In this document: positions 1 to 7,024 of the stretch, piece after piece
How positions within the stretch are numbered: position 1 is the first letter of the stretch
Layout: each line of letters opens with the position of its first letter
IMG/VR virus record: IMGVR_UViG_3300047387_000113
Location: 1-27,971 of that record
Length of the DNA stretch: 27,971 bases
Direction: 5' to 3' (one strand)
Origin: a virus
Made by a program: the position numbers and the translations under genes
The notes under the pieces: model-generated
Database searches by the model: none
Told to the model about the DNA's origin: nothing
What the model saw: the letters and a program-made list of their open reading frames with translations, nothing else

Positions 1-408
1 ACATTTACTGTTGCATCTGCTGAAAGATTTATGTCGGATGGTGTAGATAAACTTTATGTTCATAGCGGAACATCTTTACATCAGTATGATTTGAATGGAA
101 ACAATACCCTTACTTTTAGTGGACTTCCTGGTGCTATTACTGATACAAGTTATCATGTAGGTTTTGTTTGTGTTCCTGCTTTTAAAAATTCCGACAACGT
201 AACACAGTTTTGGACAAGAACAGGTGGGAGTACTGGAAATAATTCAGCGTCTCAAACTTTCACAAGGTACGATCTTGTTGAAACCGTAGAGGGCCCTTTT
301 ACCGGAACTGCTGCAAGCAAAGCACTTATTCACCTTCAAGATGTTGATTCAAATGATATTCTTGGACAAGGCGGCAACTTAATTTATTTATGGAAAAGAA
401 TAGCTTAA
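1..408 (+). CDS. C-terminal part of a beta-rich protein, probably fibre-like (5' truncated)
   Basis: The reading frame is open from base 1, so this is the 3' end of a gene that begins outside the window; the first ATG at 31 need not be its start. The visible 135 residues are rich in Ser, Thr, Gly and aromatic residues. They contain a blade-like pattern (DKLYVHSGTSLHQYDL) and end in IYLWKRIA, which suggests a beta-structured virion or tail-fibre C-terminus. The tail-assembly-chaperone-like gene follows one base after the stop codon, which fits a fibre gene. I do not recognise a specific family, so the function is inferred from composition and context only. Confidence 0.55.
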   Translation, partial: TFTVASAERFMSDGVDKLYVHSGTSLHQYDLNGNNTLTFSGLPGAITDTSYHVGFVCVPAFKNSDNVTQFWTRTGGSTGNNSASQTFTRYDLVETVEGPFTGTAASKALIHLQDVDSNDILGQGGNLIYLWKRIA

Positions 409-409
409 T

Positions 410-685
410 ATGAAATATATATCTATAAAAAAGGAAAAAGTATTAAAGGTTTATTCTTCATCTAAAGAACTTTATGAGGATCTTAATGCTGAACAATATC
501 TTGAAATGGAGGATTCTGATTTTGAGAAGTATCAAAAAGATTGGAGGGACTTAGAATTAAAAAACACGGATTGGATCATTCCTATTTCAGATCACTCTCA
601 AAGAGAAGCTTATATTTTATACAGGCAAAAATTAAGAGATTGGCCTAATACAGAAAGCTTTCCTGACACCTGTCCTTCCCTTTAA
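410..685 (+). CDS. Tail-assembly-chaperone-like protein (Phage_tail_APC type)
   Basis: This 91-residue protein has a C-terminal half with the pattern TDWIIPISDHSQREAY, then YRQKLRDWP and a Pro-rich end (FPDTCPSL). That matches the phage tail assembly chaperone domain (PF16778-like: a T-D-W motif, then a YRQxLRD helix, then Pro-rich). In other phages this domain lies next to, or is fused to, tail-fibre proteins, and it is thought to help fibre folding or attachment. The N-terminal half (residues 1-45) is charged and helical with no motif I recognise. It starts one base after the stop of the fibre-like gene, so the two are almost certainly co-transcribed. The domain call is by eye; the chaperone role is family knowledge. 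Confidence 0.65.
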   Translation: MKYISIKKEKVLKVYSSSKELYEDLNAEQYLEMEDSDFEKYQKDWRDLELKNTDWIIPISDHSQREAYILYRQKLRDWPNTESFPDTCPSL

Positions 686-718
686 TTAAAATTGTAAAAT
701 CTACTATAATGAAAAAAT

Positions 719-937
719 ATGAACTATATAAGAAAAATATCAGTTGGTTCTGACTACAAGAATGCTATGCATTATATAGTTGGACAGGAGGTTCTTGGAG
801 GATCTTACCTAATAGACAGTATTAATTTTGAAGAAAAAGGGTATTCTGTTTGGGTTAAAAAAGACGGAGAGGTTGTTAAATGGAAAGAAGTCACAAACAC
901 CCCTGTTATGGTTGAGTATAATCTAAACGCCATATGA
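719..937 (+). CDS. Small conserved phage protein, function unknown
   Basis: This 72-residue protein begins MNYIRKISVGSDYKNAMHY and continues through a VGQEVLGGSYLID stretch to a short beta-rich region with SVWVKKDGEVVKWKEV. I have an impression of similar small proteins in other marine Bacteroidota phages but know no function. The sequence suggests a compact beta fold with alternating hydrophobic strands. There is no signal peptide or membrane segment. Its stop codon overlaps the start of the next gene in an ATGA junction at 934-937, which indicates translational coupling to the GroES-like gene. The preceding 33-base gap is AT-rich with no clear promoter. Confidence 0.6.
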   Translation: MNYIRKISVGSDYKNAMHYIVGQEVLGGSYLIDSINFEEKGYSVWVKKDGEVVKWKEVTNTPVMVEYNLNAI

Positions 938-1479
938 TCCCTAGGAATAAGTATTTAATTGCTCCCTACGGGAAAGAATACAAAAACACAAAAAATATTG
1001 ACGGGCATTCTTTGATAGTTAACACATCTATAGAGGATGTAAAATATGTTAATAGAATTGGACTTGTTATATCAACCCCTAAAAATTCTGAAATTCCTAA
1101 CGGAAGCCTTGTTGTTGTTCACCATAACGTTTTTAGAACTTACCTGGACATGAAGGGAAGACAAAGAAAAAGTAATGAGTATTTCAGAGATGAAAAATAT
1201 TTAGTTGGTCCTGAAAGAATATATATGTATAATGATGGAGAAGGTTGGAAGTGTACTGAAGGATATGTTTTTGTTTCTCCTTATGATTATATTCAAGATG
1301 ATAGTATATATCAATCAAATGAAAAAGAAGAAGAGCATATGGGACTTATAAGACACAGCTCTTTATTTCCAAAAGGAACTCGTGTTGGATTTACCAAAAA
1401 CTCTGAATATGAGTTTGAATTGGGTGGAGAAAAAATGTACAGAATGAAAGTTAATGATATTTGTGTTAAATTTACATAA
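934..1479 (+). CDS. GroES-like co-chaperonin (phage gp31 type)
   Basis: At 181 residues this is longer than cellular GroES (about 97). Residues about 38-68 carry a GroES-like opening, with IGLVISTPKNSEIPNGSLV in place of the usual GxVxxxG...xGDxV pattern. The C-terminus has KGTRVGFTKNSEYEFELGG, then EKMYRMKVNDICVKF, closely following the GroES ending in which a beta strand and Gly precede Y-x-x-x-x-x-x-DI-x-x-x. The extra length (about residues 70-140, including a YMYNDGEGW stretch) is an insertion between the halves of the fold. Phage co-chaperonins such as T4 gp31 work with host GroEL to fold the capsid protein, and the location in the structural module agrees. Alternative: an unrelated beta-barrel protein. 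Confidence 0.6.
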   Translation: MIPRNKYLIAPYGKEYKNTKNIDGHSLIVNTSIEDVKYVNRIGLVISTPKNSEIPNGSLVVVHHNVFRTYLDMKGRQRKSNEYFRDEKYLVGPERIYMYNDGEGWKCTEGYVFVSPYDYIQDDSIYQSNEKEEEHMGLIRHSSLFPKGTRVGFTKNSEYEFELGGEKMYRMKVNDICVKFT

Positions 1480-1497
1480 AGCAAAAAAAAATAACTA

Positions 1498-1749
1498 ATG
1501 CCGGACGCATTTTTAAAGAACAACCTATCAATAGTAATATCGTTTGTTGTTGCTGTATTTACAGCAGGAGGAATATTTGCAGAGTTTACGGCATTAAAAG
1601 ATGAAATATCTTTAGTCCACGACAGGTTAGACGAAAAAATTGTTTTTATAAATAAACTTGAAGAAAGAATATTAAATATAGAAAAACAAGTTGAATACGA
1701 AAGAGGGTTGCTTGAAGCAATGTCAAAATCTAATGTAAAAAATGAGTAA
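1498..1749 (+). CDS. Small membrane protein with N-terminal helix and coiled coil (inner-membrane spanin or holin-like candidate)
   Basis: This 83-residue protein has one hydrophobic helix near the N-terminus (residues about 10-30, within SIVISFVVAVFTAGGIFAEF). A charged heptad-like coiled coil follows (residues about 33-70, including HDRLDEKIVFINKLEERIL). A single N-terminal membrane anchor followed by a periplasmic coiled coil is the layout of an i-spanin (Rz). Small phage membrane proteins of this shape are also annotated as holin-like. It lies directly upstream of a lipoprotein gene and the terminase genes, the relative position of lysis genes in T7. The topology is visible in the sequence; the lysis role is inferred. 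Confidence 0.55.
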   Translation: MPDAFLKNNLSIVISFVVAVFTAGGIFAEFTALKDEISLVHDRLDEKIVFINKLEERILNIEKQVEYERGLLEAMSKSNVKNE

Positions 1750-1990
1750 GAAAACAGAAGTAACTGTAAAGTCAAATGGCTTAAGAAATGAATTAAAAGA
1801 GATACGAAAAAGTATCGACAAACTAACTGAAGTATTACTACTTCAACAAACAAACAAACAGAATGAAAACATTAAAAACAACGCTACTGGCGAGTATTGG
1901 GGTGATTCTATTGATGGGATGTACTTCACAACTTCAAGTACAGAAGCAAAGACAAGCATTGAGAGTAAAAACGTATCAAAAAATAATTAA
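1742..1990 (+). CDS. Small soluble coiled-coil protein overlapping the lipoprotein gene
   Basis: This 82-residue ORF starts inside the end of the preceding gene (8-base overlap) and is the only sensible coding frame for 1750-1862. Residues about 12-36 are helical with heptad spacing (LRNELKEIRKSIDKLTEVLL). The rest, from about residue 40, is Asn/Ser/Thr-rich and low in hydrophobics. That tail is read from the same DNA as the start of the lipoprotein gene in another frame, so its composition may be dictated by the overlapping gene. No family is recognised. It could be a third partner in the envelope-disruption cluster or a small regulator of it. The first half is more credible than the tail. 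Confidence 0.45.
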   Translation: MSKKTEVTVKSNGLRNELKEIRKSIDKLTEVLLLQQTNKQNENIKNNATGEYWGDSIDGMYFTTSSTEAKTSIESKNVSKNN

Positions 1991-2099
1991 TAGTGTTTCT
2001 ATTGAAGATCCAAATGAAATTAAGCTAGCCCAAATATTGTGGCACAAAACAATTAAAAATGGAAGTAAAGGTTATAGAAACAATACAAAAGGTAATTAG
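1863..2099 (+). CDS. Small lipoprotein (outer-membrane spanin candidate)
   Basis: This 78-residue protein opens with a classic lipoprotein signal: MKTLK, a hydrophobic stretch (TLLASIGVILLMG) and Cys20, giving the lipobox L-M-G-C. The mature part (about 59 residues) is polar and helical, rich in Gln and Lys. The first 128 bases overlap the coiled-coil gene 1742-1990 in a different frame, and its last 41 bases overlap the small terminase candidate. A small phage lipoprotein overlapping a coiled-coil gene next to a membrane-anchored coiled-coil gene recalls the Rz/Rz1 (T7 18.5/18.7) arrangement. Unlike many o-spanins it is not Pro-rich, so a superinfection-exclusion lipoprotein is an alternative. 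Confidence 0.55.
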   Translation: MKTLKTTLLASIGVILLMGCTSQLQVQKQRQALRVKTYQKIINSVSIEDPNEIKLAQILWHKTIKNGSKGYRNNTKGN

Positions 2100-2361
2100 T
2101 GCTGGAGAAAAAGCTGTTGAAGAACTTATAAAGGTTGCTGAAGAAGAAATTATTACTGGACACCCAGATGATGATCTTGCTGCTGATAGGCTTAAGAATG
2201 CAGCCGCAACAAAAAAACTAGCAATATTTGATGCTTTTGAGATACTTCAAAGGATAGAGATTGAAAGAGAAAAATTAAATGGCACGGACGAATCTGAAAC
2301 AAGTTCAGGAAAAGATAAGGGATTCCAAAGCTTCGCAGAAACTAGAGGCAGGAAGTCTTAG
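2059..2361 (+). CDS. Putative terminase small subunit
   Basis: This 100-residue, mostly helical, acidic protein sits immediately upstream of the large terminase gene, where the small (DNA-recognition) subunit is normally found. The central pattern DDDLAADRLKNAAATKKLAI followed by a helix with EILQRIEIEREKLNG resembles short T7 gp18-like small terminases (T7 gp18 is 89 residues). The last 26 residues (after about residue 74) are Ser/Gly/Lys-rich and are encoded by DNA that also encodes the start of the large subunit in another frame. If correct, it recognises phage DNA and hands it to TerL at the portal. The call relies mainly on size, helical content and position. Confidence 0.5.
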   Translation: MEVKVIETIQKVISAGEKAVEELIKVAEEEIITGHPDDDLAADRLKNAAATKKLAIFDAFEILQRIEIEREKLNGTDESETSSGKDKGFQSFAETRGRKS

Positions 2362-4558
2362 TCTTTATAGAATTGTGCAGGATGACATAAAACAATCTGT
2401 ACGAAAAAGTAAAAATAAATTAAAATCCTGGAAGTATGGTTATGATAAAGATTATGATATAATCATTATATCCAAAGATGGAACTTTAGGTGATGTTGTA
2501 GAAATACAGAATTTAAAAATTGGACTACCTTTGCAGCCAAAATCTGTATACCATAAAAGCAATGAAAAAAAAGATCAGTATTGGGAGCCTTCAGAATATC
2601 CAAAAGAACTTAAAAAAATTAAAAGTATATTTCAATGGAATGAATACCCTTCTGACTTCAAACAATCTTGGATATCATATATTGAAGCGGAATTTGAAAG
2701 AAGAGAAAATGGATTTTGGTTTAAGAATAATGGTGTCTCTACTTATATTACTGGCTCTCACTACATGTATCTCCAGTGGACCAAGATTGATGTTGGGCAC
2801 CCAGAGTTTAGGGAGTCAAACAGATTATTCTATATATTCTGGGAAGCTTGCAAGGCAGACATCAGATGTTTTGGAATGTGCTACCTCAAAAATAGACGGA
2901 GTGGATTTAGCTTTATGTCGTCATCGGAAACTGTCAATCAAGCCACAATTACTTCCGACGCAAGATTTGGAATTTTATCAAAAACAGGTTCAGATGCTAA
3001 AAAAATGTTTACAGATAAAGTCGTTCCAATATCCACAAACTATCCTTTTTTCTTCAAGCCTATACAGGACGGAATGGATCGACCAAAAACTGAACTTGCC
3101 TATAGAGTGCCAGCTTCAAAACTTACAAGAAAATCTATTGAGCAATCAAATACAGAGGAGCTTACAGGTCTTGACACTACTATCGACTGGAGAAACACAG
3201 GAGATAACTCTTACGATGGTGAAAAACTCAGACTCCTTGTACATGATGAATCTGGTAAATGGGAAAGGCCCGATAATATCCTCAACAACTGGAGGGTCAC
3301 TAAAACTACATTACGATTAGGTAGAAAGGTTATTGGAAAGTGTATGATGGGATCCACATCAAACTCACTAGATAAGGGTGGAGATAATTTTAAAAAACTT
3401 TATAGAGCTTCTGATGTTTTAGAAAGAAATTCTAATGGCCAAACAAAGAGTGGAATATACAGTTTATTTATTCCTATGGAATGGAACATGGAGGGCTTTA
3501 TAGATAAACATGGTCACCCTGTTTTTAACACACCAGAATCCGTCGTAGAAGGAATTGATGGAATGGATATAGATATAGGCGTAATTAATTACTGGAATAA
3601 TGAAGTTGAGTCTTTAAAAAATGATTCAGACGCTTTAAATGAGTTTTATAGGCAGTTTCCAAGAACAGAAAATCATGCCTTTAGGGATGAGTCTAAGAAC
3701 ACTTTGTATAATCTCAGCAAAATATATGAGCAGATAGATTATAACGACGGATTAGAAGCGCAGAGGGTATTGCAAAGAGGTAATTTTTCTTGGGCTAATG
3801 GTAAAAAAGACACAGAAGTTGTTTGGTCTCCAAATCCAAAAGGAAGATTTTATGTTACATGGATACCTCCACTTGAATTAAGGAATAGAATAATAAATAA
3901 AAACGGAATAAAGTATCCAGGTAACGAACACATAGGGGCTTTTGGATGTGATAGTTATGATATATCTGGAACTGTAGGGGGCGGAGGGTCTAATGGTTCT
4001 CTTCATGGAATAACCAAAATAAACTTTGAAGGTCCATCTAATTTGTTTTTTTTAGAATATATAAGTAGACCTCAGACTGCTGAAATATTCTACGAAGATG
4101 TTTTGATGGCTTGTGTTTTTTATGGGATGCCGGTCCTTGCTGAAAATAACAAACCAAGACTTCTTTATCATTTAAAAAATAGAGGATACAGGGGGTTTAG
4201 TTTATCAAGACCAGATAAGCACAAGAATGATTTATCTAAAGCAGAAAGAGAGCTTGGAGGAATTCCTTCTTCGTCAGCAGTAATATCAATTCATGCTGAA
4301 GCAATAGAGTCTTATATTGAACAAAATGTTGGGTTGTTAGATTCGGGCTCTGGAAATATGTATTTTACAAGGACGCTTTTAGACTGGGCAAACTATGATA
4401 TAAACAACAGAACAAAGTTTGATGCTACCGTAAGTTCTGGATTTGCCCTTATGGCAAATAACAAATATGTTAGCAAACCGAAGAAAAATGTTAAAGAAAT
4501 AAATGTTACCTTTGCAAGGTACAATAATGGTGGAATAACAAGTACAATATTGAGATAA
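2279..4558 (+). CDS. terL: Terminase large subunit (packaging ATPase and nuclease)
   Basis: This 759-residue protein is the DNA-packaging motor. A P-loop-like motif KNRRSGFS lies at residues 204-211, of the basic R-R-x-G-x-S variety used in many large terminases. A Walker B motif follows at LRLLVHDE (317-324), with the D323-E324 pair. The C-terminal RNase H-like nuclease is suggested by acidic residues at D558/D561 (in FGCDSYD), E622 (PVLAENNK) and D715 (KFDATVSSG). The start at 2279 overlaps the small-subunit candidate by 83 bases. I keep it because the N-terminal segment (LSLYRIVQDDIKQSVRKSKN) looks like that of related terminases and no later in-frame ATG lies before residue 150. The portal gene begins 8 bases downstream. 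Confidence 0.9.
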   Translation: MARTNLKQVQEKIRDSKASQKLEAGSLSLYRIVQDDIKQSVRKSKNKLKSWKYGYDKDYDIIIISKDGTLGDVVEIQNLKIGLPLQPKSVYHKSNEKKDQYWEPSEYPKELKKIKSIFQWNEYPSDFKQSWISYIEAEFERRENGFWFKNNGVSTYITGSHYMYLQWTKIDVGHPEFRESNRLFYIFWEACKADIRCFGMCYLKNRRSGFSFMSSSETVNQATITSDARFGILSKTGSDAKKMFTDKVVPISTNYPFFFKPIQDGMDRPKTELAYRVPASKLTRKSIEQSNTEELTGLDTTIDWRNTGDNSYDGEKLRLLVHDESGKWERPDNILNNWRVTKTTLRLGRKVIGKCMMGSTSNSLDKGGDNFKKLYRASDVLERNSNGQTKSGIYSLFIPMEWNMEGFIDKHGHPVFNTPESVVEGIDGMDIDIGVINYWNNEVESLKNDSDALNEFYRQFPRTENHAFRDESKNTLYNLSKIYEQIDYNDGLEAQRVLQRGNFSWANGKKDTEVVWSPNPKGRFYVTWIPPLELRNRIINKNGIKYPGNEHIGAFGCDSYDISGTVGGGGSNGSLHGITKINFEGPSNLFFLEYISRPQTAEIFYEDVLMACVFYGMPVLAENNKPRLLYHLKNRGYRGFSLSRPDKHKNDLSKAERELGGIPSSSAVISIHAEAIESYIEQNVGLLDSGSGNMYFTRTLLDWANYDINNRTKFDATVSSGFALMANNKYVSKPKKNVKEINVTFARYNNGGITSTILR

Positions 4559-4565
4559 AAAATAT

Positions 4566-6968
4566 ATGAACGGAGTCCAAACAAGGAATGTTATTGGCTT
4601 TCCAGATCAACTCGCTTCTGATTCAAAAAAAGGATCTAAGGAGTATGGGTTAGTTGTGGCTCGAGCAATAGAGTCCGAGTGGTTTAGAAAAGAAAGCGGA
4701 ACTTCAAGATTTTATAATAACAGAGATACTTACCATAAGCTAAGAACTTATGCTATGGGAGAGCAGTCGGTTCAAAAGTACAAGGATGAGCTTGCTATAA
4801 ATGGAGACATATCATATCTAAATTTAGACTGGACACCAGTTCCGGTAATACCAAAGTTTGTAGATATAGTGGTTAATGGAATGCAGAATAGACTGTATGA
4901 CGTTATGGTTGATGCTGTTGATTCAATATCATCCAATAAAAAAGCCATGTATAAGTTGAAGCTACAGGCTGAAATGAGGAATAAGAATGACTTAATGGAA
5001 ATGCAGCAGATTACTGGAAAAGATATGTTTGATCAAGACCCAACAACGCTTCCACAAAGTCCTGATGAGTTAGAGCTGCAAATGCAACTAAACTACAAAG
5101 ATGATATAGAAATTGCTCAAGAAAAGGCTATTGAAAATGTCTTAAGAATGAATAATTATGAGCAAATAAGAAACAAAATTGATGAAGATCAAACTACATT
5201 GGGGATATCTTCTGTAAAGCATTCTTTTAATACTCATGATGGAATAAAAGTCGAATACGTAGATCCAGCAAACTTAATATGGAGCCCTACTGAAGATCAA
5301 GATTTTGAAGATTGTTATTATTTTGGAGAAGTCAAAAACGTAAATATAACAGAATTAAAAAAAATAGACCCTTCCTTAAGTCAAGAAGACATAAAGGAAA
5401 TATCAAAGATGTCTTCTAAATGGGATGCTTACCAAGGAATACGAGGCGGATACAAGACAGACAATTTTGACCACAACACTGCAACGTTGTTGTATTTCTG
5501 TTATAAAACGGACAAGAATATCGTATATAAAAAGAAGAAAACATCTCAAGGAGGAGACAAGGTACTTAAAAAAGACGATCAATTTAACCCACCAAAAACA
5601 GAGAAAGCTAGATTTGAAAAACTTTCTAAAAGAATTGACGTATGGTACGAAGGTGTACTTGTTCTAGGAACAAATTACATTCTAAAATGGGACTTAATGA
5701 AGAACATGGTTCGCCCAAAGTCCTCAATGAGCAAAGCGGTAGCACCTTATATTGTAAGTGCTCCAAAAATGTACAGGGGCCAAGTGGACTCTCTGGTAAA
5801 AAGAATGATTCCATTTGCGGATCAGATACAACTGATACATCTTAAACTCCAACAGGTCACGGCAAAAATGATTCCTGATGGCGTATATATGGATATTGAT
5901 GGATTAAGTTCAATTAATCTAGGCAATGGAGCAATGTATACACCACAAGAGGCTTTGAATTTATATTTTCAAACCGGATCTGTAATAGGAAGGTCATTTA
6001 CTGAGGAAGGAGAGTTTAACCACGGTAAGATGCCTATTCAAGAGTTAACTTCTTCTGGTGCAAACGCAAAAATATCTTCTTTAATAAATATGTATAATTA
6101 CAATTTAGGGATGATTAGATCTGCAACTGGCCTAAATGAGGCAAGAGACGGATCTACTCCAGACTCAAATTCTTTAGTTGGTGTACAAAAAATAGCAGCA
6201 TTAAATTCTAATACAGCTACAAGGCACATTTTAAAATCAGGAATAAACATAACAAGAAGAGTTGCTGAAGGTGTTACTTATAGAATGTCTGATGTATTAG
6301 AGTTTTCTGAATTTAAAGAGGATTTTGCTAAATCAATCGGCAGATATAGTATGGAAATACTAAAAGAAATAAAAGAGCTTCATCTTCATGATTTTGGCGT
6401 TTACATAGAATTACACCCAGACGAAGAAGAAAGAGCTGTTTTAGAGCAACACATAAATACATCCTTATCTCAAGGAAAAATAGATATAGATGATGCTATT
6501 GATATTAGAAATGTTAGAAACGTAAAAATAGCTTCTCAACTTCTTAAGGTTAGAAAAAAATCAAAGGAAAAGGAAGACCAAAAAAGACAACAAGACAATA
6601 TTCAACAACAGGCAAAAGCAAATCAAGACTCTGCAATGGCTGCTGAACAGGCAAAGCAGCAAAGGGAAATGGCTAAAAAACAAGCCGATATGGAGCTTAT
6701 GAAAATGGAGTCAGATTTAAAAATGTTGGAAATGGATAAAGAGTTTTCCTTGAAGCTTAGGTTGATTCAAGAACAAAAGTCTTTGGATGCAAATATTCAA
6801 GGAATGCAAGTTGAAACACAACTAACTAAAGAAAAGTACAAAGAAGACAGAAAAGACAAAAGAACAGCAAAACAAGCGTCTCAACAGTCTAAACTTATAC
6901 AGCAAAGACAACAAGACTTAGACCCGATAGATTTTGATGGTCAAGACTCGTTAAGTGCTGGTTATTAG
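4566..6968 (+). CDS. Portal protein
   Basis: This 800-residue protein follows directly after TerL and has the size and layout of podovirus/crAss-like portals. The N-terminal half contains the wing/stem-type stretch VDIVVNGMQNRLYDVMV and a region with LIWSPTEDQDFEDCYYFGEV, typical of large portals. A helical region around residues 420-560 carries QIQLIHLKLQQVTAKMIPDG and SATGLNEARDG, likely the stem, clip and crown. The C-terminus (about 655-785) is a long Gln/Lys/Glu-rich coiled coil, then an acidic tail. As a dodecamer it would form the DNA channel at the unique vertex, docking TerL during packaging and the connector rings afterwards. The family call comes from position, length and these patterns. 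Confidence 0.85.
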   Translation: MNGVQTRNVIGFPDQLASDSKKGSKEYGLVVARAIESEWFRKESGTSRFYNNRDTYHKLRTYAMGEQSVQKYKDELAINGDISYLNLDWTPVPVIPKFVDIVVNGMQNRLYDVMVDAVDSISSNKKAMYKLKLQAEMRNKNDLMEMQQITGKDMFDQDPTTLPQSPDELELQMQLNYKDDIEIAQEKAIENVLRMNNYEQIRNKIDEDQTTLGISSVKHSFNTHDGIKVEYVDPANLIWSPTEDQDFEDCYYFGEVKNVNITELKKIDPSLSQEDIKEISKMSSKWDAYQGIRGGYKTDNFDHNTATLLYFCYKTDKNIVYKKKKTSQGGDKVLKKDDQFNPPKTEKARFEKLSKRIDVWYEGVLVLGTNYILKWDLMKNMVRPKSSMSKAVAPYIVSAPKMYRGQVDSLVKRMIPFADQIQLIHLKLQQVTAKMIPDGVYMDIDGLSSINLGNGAMYTPQEALNLYFQTGSVIGRSFTEEGEFNHGKMPIQELTSSGANAKISSLINMYNYNLGMIRSATGLNEARDGSTPDSNSLVGVQKIAALNSNTATRHILKSGINITRRVAEGVTYRMSDVLEFSEFKEDFAKSIGRYSMEILKEIKELHLHDFGVYIELHPDEEERAVLEQHINTSLSQGKIDIDDAIDIRNVRNVKIASQLLKVRKKSKEKEDQKRQQDNIQQQAKANQDSAMAAEQAKQQREMAKKQADMELMKMESDLKMLEMDKEFSLKLRLIQEQKSLDANIQGMQVETQLTKEKYKEDRKDKRTAKQASQQSKLIQQRQQDLDPIDFDGQDSLSAGY

Positions 6969-6986
6969 GCTTTTAGTAAAGCTTAA

Positions 6987-7002
6987 TATATTTGTAATTT
7001 TG
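6987..7002 (+). promoter_or_regulatory. Two tandem TAnnTTTG elements (Bacteroidota-type -7 boxes)
   Basis: The gap between portal and scaffold genes holds TATATTTG (6987-6994) directly followed by TAATTTTG (6995-7002). Both match the Bacteroidota sigma-factor -7 consensus TAnnTTTG. No TTG stands out at the -33 distance. A small hairpin (GCTTT/AAAGC, 6969-6982, loop TAGT) lies just upstream. Transcription from here would give a leader of roughly 15-30 bases before the ATG at 7025, probably serving scaffold and capsid genes. In AT-rich DNA the motif also arises by chance. Confidence 0.45.
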
Positions 7003-7024
7003 TAATAAATTAAATTTAAATATA

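Noticed and set aside
686-718. TATAAT-like sequence before the gene at 719
   Set aside because: A TTG lies only about 10 bases upstream, so the spacing does not fit a promoter, and such strings are common in AT-rich gaps.
1311-1853. 180-codon - strand frame opposite the GroES-like and membrane protein genes
   Set aside because: It is antisense to three + strand genes with better protein features. Its Phe/Ser/Leu-rich product is typical of the reverse of Lys/Glu-rich coding DNA.
2520-3320. 266-codon + strand frame inside the large terminase gene
   Set aside because: It lies wholly within terL in another frame, across the Walker A region, and its product looks random.
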